A stretch of 64,000 bases of DNA from Candidatus Uhrbacteria bacterium (GTDB lineage Bacteria; Patescibacteriota; Patescibacteriia; 2-12-FULL-60-25): the NCBI GenBank assembly GCA_021413945.1, contig JAIOPK010000019.1, forward strand, positions 1-64,000. The letters are read 5' to 3'. The position numbers were made by a program, and so were the translations under genes. Each line of letters opens with the position of its first letter. The stretch's first letter is position 1. Below are positions 60,501 through 64,000 of the stretch, one piece after another. The notes under the pieces are model-generated. The model saw nothing but the letters and a program-made list of their open reading frames with translations. It searched no databases and was not told where the DNA came from.

Positions 60501-61616
60501 GGCTACACCGCCGCAGGCATTACCGCCGCCACCTTCCGCTACATGGCGTATTACAACCCGTTGCCTCCGCGCTTGGCCGCTCCGGACACGCGCAACTGCC
60601 CCATCCCGGGCCAGTGTCCGATCTCTCGTGTCGATACCTTCGCCTTCAACGGTCAAACCGACGGCGTCATCAATGTCGGCGGTGGTTCCCACAAGTCGAC
60701 GATGCGCTTCTACGCATGGGCCGCGCATAACCAGATGCCTCTCCGCCAAGTCGTGATCGATTGGGGCGACGGTTCCAACCAGCGCGTCGATGACACGCGT
60801 ATGAAGAATCGCAAACCGTTCTGTGGAGTCCAGCGCGAATGCTCCAACACGCCGGGTCTTACGTGTCAGACTAACGCCGATTGTCCGCCGGCTGCGGGAA
60901 CCTGTGTCGCTATCGGAACCTGTTCCCAAAACCCGAACCTCGCCTGCTCACAGGATTCCAACTGCACCGTCGCCGGTGTGAAAGACACATGTAATATCCG
61001 CACGATGTTCGGCAATGCAACCGAAGCCTGTCAGTCCGACTACTTTGACTTTGCTCACCTGTACTCCTGTGGAGCACAACAGAAGGCGGAACCGATCGAT
61101 GGCGGCTTGCAACGCTGTACAAACCAACCGCGTTGCTCTCGTGACACAAACCGCACTTGTCCGACACCGGGCTTGAATGATGGTTGTGCTCCGGGTGACA
61201 TCTGTCTTGAAGGCTTGGCCCCTGTCGATGGTTGCTTCGACCTCGAGTTCCGCACTTGCCGCTTCAGCCCCCGCATCATGATCCAAGACAACTTTGGCTG
61301 GTGTACCGGTGAGTGCCGCAACGGTTTGACCGGAGGTCAGCCGGATGACCTCGCAGCAAACACGGTGAAGCATCCGAATGGCGGATGCTGGGCGGGTTCG
61401 ACATTGGGCAATGATCCGAATATTCGATTCAATGATCGCGCAAATCAAAGCAATGATCGTCTAAGTGTTGTGCTCAGTATAAGCGAATGTAAAGAAGACG
61501 CATTGAACGCTGTGCCCACTGCCATCCCAGTTCCTGCCACGGAACGTAATAACAGAAGTTGGATCGTATATCCTGGTTCCCTGCAGCTTCGTGAAAGCGG
61601 TGAACTAGCTCCGTAA
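51549..61616 (+). CDS. Giant (3355 aa) secreted Cys-rich protein with CBM-like and PKD-like domains
   Basis: A signal peptide ends near residue 36. Helical segments (about 55-130 and 280-325) are followed by Cys-rich sequence. From residue 572 to 1525 there are ten copies of a C-x6-C-x2-[F/Y/L] motif (572, 602, 638, 869, 944, 1112, 1319, 1384, 1426, 1525). Two carbohydrate-binding-like beta sandwiches (about 658-820, NPSFETTNGTP; about 1130-1270, NENFRGGLGGFS) lie among them. Near the C-terminus a PKD-like domain (VVIDWGDGS near 3068) is interrupted by a Cys-rich insert before FDFAHLYSC near 3166. It lacks the VirB2/TrbC-like anchor of the other giant. A TAATAT box lies 6 nt before its ATG. 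Adhesion or glycan binding is inference. Confidence 0.8.
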   Translation: MNHRPLLQRFLIAILGLFAAIVVVGSPLVTHPVRAIPVEVVTNVPEQTNDVLDEIFQALSQAAVTAFFNAARTFAGQIAYDAANYLASGGTGQGALAFEDGFGKYLENVGQDAAGEFIGSLSEDFFQEAGFDLCRPPNPGQLLNLQISITGSIPGLNELCPEGQDCNNRPRPRCDFQEIISNYENLYTTLSNSEITDFVSASFNTNASELGISATILGRANVNIADEIKKATAEREEGAGFKPVEGKVDEKIKTPAKLVGDQTTEEIVAKPSKSESDAFLATMTTAFEQGFSQLASYTASMFINTLANKLLARVFEKGIIGAFNFTATQVGISPDAISVRSKTDARKANIDLKNVTLLRVSDIEISGELIACPDNRGLWNCTADETLAQLIQGKTAEGNPTIRLAVDKNWLKGDWELIPTSNVQRNQDRNCYKEAYCAGNLQKLRAMRILPVGFEFAANSIENINRCAGAGGCVKLREVVEGFSNCNDAGKRDAEHPWCNLIDPNWVITSFQQQCQLTGYGDTLISNRLGQRREECRDIQTCLRRNDIGECVGGYGSCVADKTVYRFNANECQEDYASCRSFSNRAGQTVSYLRNTIDYSVCRAENVGCLSYATTRDASGTWEGTSPKVYFDKTLETCAATDEGCTRLLSAEVGVSALNVIQNPSFETTNGTPLALDHWRKLDATPYVTPSLLVNAASDGAVATDAGNSLRQDVDMVPLRLYTISAWVRANGASPSATVTVRQMRSAPGAAVVESPDPELRNAYRSSGCTLTGEQMQVSTVGRSIDNNWSRLECSFLSVSSTRYAVIEIDGSNALVDAVQLEEGQFATNFLTGSNRALPTLHMKVAPDDLNCTGAASDPVACNAFAKVCRQVDAGCQGYTDKLGGPEVPAILTSNDVCPQECVGYAEFRKQPAAFDLVNDPDTRFSDPSDATSSFFIPKTALQCTQEQVGCEAFTNVAAAAEGGEQATYWSYLRACRLPSATLSKTFFTWEGSESAGFQLRTFSLISESGIPNPGPEVLTKRGPDGAFKEPTSCNEGLWRTGIDPDCRQFYDRDGNVYYRFYSQTILSTSDCVNLRISRSTSRDDCAKTGGDFSTVTGECLYNANLGESRSCPATAASCRAYSGAAAGNVQVLVNENFRGGLGGFSAGTPSPESLLVGDQSLRLNEGTPVTNVSFASESAGLYRVSFWAKAAGRNDLNLTFGIRDTAAPAATPTQVGNIRLSTDWQRYTVGLFSGASLASSSTLITTMTGSGIRAVFIDEVRIERIRDTAFVIQNSWNTPISCDRSFSGAIEPQAMLGCRAYNDRFNREVNAFRFTRLCRAEGIGCRAFVDTRNSDSPYAESFNQRDAAPVPVFNSSALVYGSSTTTRLGDRMKYLVYDPSKVCQRENASCRAFGKPLYSVDRSTIESYTSVYYKDDITKYGDALCKPSEEFCEEYKYNGANDYFRDPQRKVCEFKQGVRLSFRDFPSAPVGSVLAGLAEAEYDGWFRQGSSPSMPCYPDALEGGRNFPLPKRGDEIWAGWTGLCPGTAAECTEFRDINDTSDVLHRTGKPYFFVNDDRLDKTSCQGNVDVGQGCVLMRDMSDPVLKYSVAASYAKYASNDFRPTPPINCFLTPTHPSCLAAGASTSTDANLLLKIKIDRDCAQWLGCKSSESVFDAATSQYKEICTNVALCDKSTDRPGEIFCANYVDRAATSTEAVMQRGKFFDINAYTERPVGLGEKDYSGYALPNTFQIPELVTARVGSEGANNVENNKYRFALDYRLAAAVQMPTEPRVGGPGLQFKLNPGPNFARPLAITPTGAPIQLANPAVKLCEHVGTGIIGYYLATEVGSLGFPVKPIVNCYLPVKSGGENYNFQNVSTRFSLDDPRTDPTLTNAFPPAECRVNPEADSPFGASYVTEWDLTTNPPKPVTKVGGFTSANTCEFGEDCVCNYKRANYGSVAFSRFFSPLSQSVPPGICQGGPRDGQACLPSTLFQLPTQASRTGAGTGATAELVQGLEGSNAAQTCGPVEGGGRCVAFNKLEIIKGVFGQCLERDETRIIGQDQANKPCLTWNPTPILFGDKDSFHYQPTSGYLPPQNSGQYYCVSPIKKPSKASLTWNSISQYDSPHGEAEGLGAGDSEEPAASMYYAHDDDWDHTIFGTNRNRLRFYAGWMTRIDFDDDWVSSDNNGLLGEDQNYFASIFGVAPASYYTGTTDCEYADDDQDDSRDEDALALRLVDAGSGYAEYFLRTNDTNLATSLQIAGIPPQDAASGWTRTSESASRTEFFESTLSDSTISYFKIDPINNGSYGRIACGYQAGWVDNLGSVDYDNADSNRPKDAEWRTKFYENYNPYLTRGQEGVYSNTGGRPFQVDCVGAAGSCYLKYWELDYRSANQPKKFVGLQRIGQDGSVTDIIVRGLHDIRKNPIQSTCENSKPYFAVRAVFEARASNTTVPAPELTADNVNGPWRFVGFWVSACGGDTGGDQRYIYMSIDVGTASVCKELAEVRSKDSSQDAAFTDRVWRRSDFREPGTGLQYSDSGSPFSSAINTGPAGRDPLFQNGAEITGFSPLNPPIFLAPPSQTYYRPATVPKDKWAYLSNLFARIYRVYRFQFLPVGKDNTACTVGPFRGTRCTNVLRCSNDIGLACPTAGLTTGCASGGTCIQTSPACSYDGSCRAALDQSELNSMKICSQGISRLLSCSESDDVCKAPTFVKNDGSLVSLTNPCSEATGWRVVDATARTYQRTSGDTTILSLEQAAAVNAFACGAGSVNTAAGSCKFPEAASIDCPVEINGGLIGTCNATDFKCDYPASMDAIFSARGITTVAEKRNTCNPATARKDCSFTDENVDGFGASNAISCITPPYSALGRCSGGERDTQICWLSSKPREGTIGSCISTADAATLKNPAANSCIPVSGPAPDYSPIATCLKPGATAGLPNSSNDPDTDDNICTHSGGYQPRIDMCPDPADEFCGLIAYRIGGTGSTASLNPSGPPLPTDHTLGMYTPTRLGYTAAGITAATFRYMAYYNPLPPRLAAPDTRNCPIPGQCPISRVDTFAFNGQTDGVINVGGGSHKSTMRFYAWAAHNQMPLRQVVIDWGDGSNQRVDDTRMKNRKPFCGVQRECSNTPGLTCQTNADCPPAAGTCVAIGTCSQNPNLACSQDSNCTVAGVKDTCNIRTMFGNATEACQSDYFDFAHLYSCGAQQKAEPIDGGLQRCTNQPRCSRDTNRTCPTPGLNDGCAPGDICLEGLAPVDGCFDLEFRTCRFSPRIMIQDNFGWCTGECRNGLTGGQPDDLAANTVKHPNGGCWAGSTLGNDPNIRFNDRANQSNDRLSVVLSISECKEDALNAVPTAIPVPATERNNRSWIVYPGSLQLRESGELAP

Positions 61617-61636
61617 GAAAATAAAGATACTGAATA

Positions 61637-61668
61637 GCCCCCGTTCCGCAGTAATGCGGGACGGGGGC
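61637..61668. terminator. Bidirectional terminator after the giant gene
   Basis: A 13-bp stem with two mismatches, GCCCCCGTTCCGC/GCGGGACGGGGGC, lies between the convergent giant gene and the lipoprotein gene. Confidence 0.75.
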
Positions 61669-61695
61669 GTTCAGGTAGGGATGAGGAGCGCGAGC

Positions 61696-62325
61696 TCACT
61701 CACCGACGTAGTAGGCTTGGCTGACGACCGGATCTGTGAGATCAGGTGCCCAGCATTCAGTCGTTGCGACGGAGCAGTCCGGAAGGAAGCTCACGCGGCA
61801 GTGACTGTAGTTGCTGACCGGGTTGGCCCAGTTCAGCCAGCAGCGACCTTCGTTGCCGCAGGTGAACTCCATGATCGTGCTGGTCGGCATGTACAGACCG
61901 GTGTTGGCTCGTGCGAAGGCCAGGAAAGCGTAGAGAACTCCACCTTCCTCGCGAGTGTACTCGCGCTCGGGCACCGAACCCACGACGTCGGTGATCCACT
62001 GGTCGTTGTTGATGAACGACGCGCAGATGAACCCGTCGCGGTTGTACGCCATGCCCGTGGGCAGGTTGCACATGAGCCCGACGAACTCGGGATCCTCGCA
62101 CACGCTCGGAAGCGTGCCCGTGTCGGTGCCGCCGCCATCCCCGGGGGGGATGTTGGCGTCGACGCCGGCGTCGACGGGATCGGTCCCGCTGTCGAGGTCC
62201 GGCATGCCGGAGTCGCCAGGGGGCGTGCCCGTGTCGCTGTCGACAGGGGGATTGGGAGTCGTGGGACACCCGGTGAGGGCCGCCATGAAAGCGGCCGCGA
62301 TGAAGAGACGCAGCTGCTTCTCCAT
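61696..62325 (-). CDS. Putative lipoprotein with Asp/Gly/Pro-rich linker
   Basis: I start at MEKQLRLFIAAAFMAALTGC (62325); GGAGGA lies 6 nt upstream. The signal ends in the lipobox LTGC, so Cys20 would be lipid-modified; total 209 aa. A linker rich in D, G, P and T (residues 21-75) leads to a Cys-containing domain (about 76-209) with six or more Cys that I do not recognise. The TGCPTTPNPP...DSGTD style is typical of Myxococcota lipoproteins, so transfer is possible. It is a single gene with its own promoter and terminator. Confidence 0.7.
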   Translation of the reverse strand: MEKQLRLFIAAAFMAALTGCPTTPNPPVDSDTGTPPGDSGMPDLDSGTDPVDAGVDANIPPGDGGGTDTGTLPSVCEDPEFVGLMCNLPTGMAYNRDGFICASFINNDQWITDVVGSVPEREYTREEGGVLYAFLAFARANTGLYMPTSTIMEFTCGNEGRCWLNWANPVSNYSHCRVSFLPDCSVATTECWAPDLTDPVVSQAYYVGE

Positions 62326-62416
62326 GACGAATCCTCCACTTGAGATAAGGAACGCAGGTTTTCCTCGAGAGACCATCCCTCTTGGAACCTACTAAAATCC
62401 TATCACAGGTAGCCAG

Positions 62417-62445
62417 ACCTAACCATATTTTTAATAAAATGTCAA
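62417..62445 (-). promoter_or_regulatory. Candidate promoter of the lipoprotein gene
   Basis: On the minus strand TTGACA and TTAGGT are 17 nt apart, giving a leader of about 85 nt. The gap 62326-62586 otherwise holds no gene. Confidence 0.4.
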
Positions 62446-62513
62446 GGGGAGTTGACAGATTTGCGGCGGATGTGTTGCCTTAATAAAGGCTTATTTTTTG
62501 CGTAATCTGTCTG

Positions 62514-62555
62514 AAAAAACAGCGCGCCCCCGTACCAAGTTTCGGTACGAGGGCG
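62514..62555 (-). terminator. Terminator of the 312-aa gene
   Basis: The stem CGCCCTCGTACC/GGTACGGGGGCG has a 7-nt loop, followed on the minus strand by CGCTGTTTTTTCAG. It lies about 30 nt after the stop at 62587. Confidence 0.8.
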
Positions 62556-62586
62556 TGTGGAAGAAAAGGAAGAGAGGGGAGCGGGA

Positions 62587-63525
62587 CTACTCGCCGGAGG
62601 CGGCCTTGCCGACGTACGGCGCGTCGGGGCCAAAGCTGGCACGCGACTTGCGCGCCTTGGGCTCCGCGAGACCGAACGTGGTCTTGAGCGCCGCTTCGGT
62701 GACCCCCTTGAACACCAGCGCCTCGATCACGTTCGTGTCGATCCGACGATCGGCTCCGTTGCCGATGTAGCGCACGCAGTCGCGAGCCGCGAGCAGGATC
62801 TCCTCGACGCTCTGATGCGCCTTGGTCTGCATCCCGCGCGCCAAGGCCTTCTTGGCGTGGCTCGCGAGGATCTTCTGCATCCGCGCGTACCGATCCACGG
62901 CACCGTCGTCGACGCGGTCGTCGATCTTGATCTTCAGGTCCCGTGCGGCGAGGGTGAGGCCGGCGCGGAAGATGCCGAGATAGGCATCCGGCCGCTGAGG
63001 CATCGAGTCCCACACCACGGTGAAGTGCTTGAGCGTCGTGAACGCCTTGGTCCACAGGCCCTTGTTGAGCAGGAGCCCGGGATCGGTGTCCGTGATGACG
63101 AGGAGCCCGGCCGGCGGATGCGCCTTGGGCCTGACCCCCTGGATCTCGTGGGGCGTTGCCCCCGCCTTCATGCGCTTCTGGATGTACTCCTCGTCTCCGC
63201 CGGGAGGATCGTACCGCTCGAGGATGAGCTCCTGCATGTCGATCGGGATGCGCGAGTCCGCGCTCTCGATGATCACGATCAGGCTCTTTGCCTTGTCGAG
63301 CAGGTACTGCTCCTGCGTGTGGACGTCGCCGGCGTCGATGAGCAGGGGGATGAGCCCGAGCCGCTCGGCCATCTGGCTGACGGTCGACACGAGCTCGTGT
63401 CGGTTCGGCTGTTCCATGATGAGGACGAAGGGACGCTGATGCGTCTTCATCGCCTCGGTCAGGGCGCCGACGACGGGTGGTCTGCGGCCGCAGAGGGGAA
63501 TCTGGGGCGGAAGTGCTCGCTTCAT
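62587..63525 (-). CDS. Unknown 312-aa protein
   Basis: An AGGAGAG site lies about 8 nt before the ATG at 63525. The protein has alternating strands and helices: PFVLIMEQPNRHELV, GLIPLLIDAGD, KSLIVIIESADS, AGLLVITDTDPGLLL and HFTVVWDSMPQ look like the strands of an alpha/beta P-loop or Rossmann-type fold, but no Walker A motif is present. There is no signal peptide or membrane helix. Third codon positions are mostly G or C. I recognise no family. It has its own promoter (overlapping that of nusA) and terminator. Confidence 0.65.
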   Translation of the reverse strand: MKRALPPQIPLCGRRPPVVGALTEAMKTHQRPFVLIMEQPNRHELVSTVSQMAERLGLIPLLIDAGDVHTQEQYLLDKAKSLIVIIESADSRIPIDMQELILERYDPPGGDEEYIQKRMKAGATPHEIQGVRPKAHPPAGLLVITDTDPGLLLNKGLWTKAFTTLKHFTVVWDSMPQRPDAYLGIFRAGLTLAARDLKIKIDDRVDDGAVDRYARMQKILASHAKKALARGMQTKAHQSVEEILLAARDCVRYIGNGADRRIDTNVIEALVFKGVTEAALKTTFGLAEPKARKSRASFGPDAPYVGKAASGE

Positions 63526-63599
63526 CTGTGTTCTCTCTCCTGAGAAGGTACAACCGGATGCCGCCGGTTCGGCTTGCCCTTAAAGTAGGACAGTGCTTC

Positions 63600-63628
63600 A
63601 ACCTAAGCCAAATAACAGAACTTGTCAA
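63600..63628 (-). promoter_or_regulatory. Promoter of the 312-aa gene
   Basis: On the minus strand TTGACA (63628-63623), 17 nt and TAGGTT (63605-63600). It shares its -35 region with the nusA promoter. Confidence 0.5.
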
Positions 63629-63650
63629 CCTTTGCTTAACCTGCTATCCT
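63622..63650 (+). promoter_or_regulatory. Promoter of nusA
   Basis: TTGTCA (63622-63627), a 17-nt spacer and TATCCT (63645-63650). The start near 63657 gives a leader of about 46 nt. Confidence 0.5.
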
Positions 63651-63702
63651 CTTGCCATTGCTCGATCTGGATGATCGGGCTTCTTTATTACCTACACGAA
63701 CT

Positions 63703-64000
63703 ATGGCCTCACCTATCTCATCCGCGATGAAGCAGATCGCCGACGAAAAGAATATTCCTTTCGAATCGGTGCTAGAAACGGTAGAAAACGCCCTTGCCGC
63801 CGCCTATCGAAAAGACTTCGGTAACAAGAACCAGAACCTCCGAGTTGAATTTGACCCGGAGAAATACGACGGCATGACCGGCGGTATTCGCGTATTCGAC
63901 GTCAAAACCGTTGTCGAGGACATGGTGCTCGACGAGGACTACTTTGCGCGTCTCGAGATCGCAACGGCTCCTAAGAAGGACAAGCCATTTGACCGCTCCT
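63703..64000 (+). CDS. nusA: Transcription termination/antitermination protein NusA (partial)
   Basis: Only the first 99 residues are in the window; the gene runs off the right edge. The N-terminal NusA domain that binds RNA polymerase is clear: MKQIADEKNIPFESVLETVE followed by ENALAAAYRKDFGNKNQ and the acidic GGIRVFDVKTVVEDM strand region. NusA promotes pausing and termination. In most bacteria it precedes infB, but here infB lies about 19 kb away with its own promoter. Confidence 0.92.
   Translation, partial: MASPISSAMKQIADEKNIPFESVLETVENALAAAYRKDFGNKNQNLRVEFDPEKYDGMTGGIRVFDVKTVVEDMVLDEDYFARLEIATAPKKDKPFDRS

Noticed and set aside
62480-63628. 382-codon minus-strand frame overlapping the 312-aa gene
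   Set aside because: It is in another frame of the same strand and extends through the promoter and terminator of the better-supported gene; its composition is Arg/His/Pro-rich shadow sequence.
1-64000. Alternative genetic code with TGA read as Gly (as in some CPR lineages)
   Set aside because: Many genes stop at TGA with tight ATGA overlaps, and conserved proteins have no internal TGA.

Overview
The window reads as a chromosomal segment of a Candidate Phyla Radiation (Patescibacteria) bacterium, most like the Uhrbacteria/Magasanikbacteria side of that group. This placement is inference. It rests on very large Cys-rich secreted proteins, a two-helix VirB2/TrbC-like membrane segment fused to Ig-like ectodomains, split transketolase genes, a eukaryote-like (type 2) IleRS, a compact ProRS, and dense operons with ATGA stop/start overlaps. 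TGA acts as a stop, so the genetic code is standard. No phage, transposase or CRISPR array was seen.

Layout. 1-770: rpsU and yqeY. 797-17481: one gene train of five surface proteins (two with VirB2/TrbC-like anchors, one of 3279 residues, and three anchored proteins with calcium-binding TSP3-like repeats), running without a gap into ybeY, dgkA and ftsA. 17597-22631: ftsZ, nrdR, an HtrA protease, pyruvate kinase and a methyltransferase. 22683-24860: tRNA-Asp, two small genes and a CYTH/P-loop fusion. 25031-27962: the two transketolase halves with a DUF4349 membrane protein between them. 28043-33104: a histidine phosphatase, a FecR protein, two secreted proteins sharing an N-terminal module, rpe and rpiB. 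33152-39677: ileS, a secreted coiled-coil protein, tRNA-Arg, tRNA-Lys, a sigma-70-family factor and proS. 39727-47770: HU, RNase Y, truB, an S9 peptidase, infB, trxA and trxB. 47771-48230: a gene-free stretch with a repeat, terminators and a candidate structured RNA. 48231-50761: hsp20, a DUF3006-like gene and VanW. 50817-61616: a TSP3 anchor protein and a 3355-residue Cys-rich giant. 61696-64000: a Myxococcota-like lipoprotein, an unknown 312-residue protein and the start of nusA.

How the parts fit. The genes cover translation and RNA metabolism, division (ftsA, ftsZ), cell-envelope precursor recycling (dgkA, VanW), redox (trxAB), and a sugar-phosphate route typical of reduced fermenters (transketolase, rpe, rpiB, pyk). 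More than a third of the window encodes secreted or surface-anchored proteins in two loci, each pairing TSP3-type anchors with a giant Cys-rich protein. This is the best candidate for an undescribed system, probably an extracellular attachment or interaction apparatus.

Two expression styles are visible. Many core genes have a sigma-70-like -10 box placed so that the predicted transcript starts 0-5 nt before the start codon (near-leaderless). A second set of single accessory genes (23327, 24860-, 28043, 37251, 62325-, 63525-) has strong GGAGG-type ribosome sites; most of these also have a recognisable promoter and a following hairpin terminator, and they look like self-contained cassettes.
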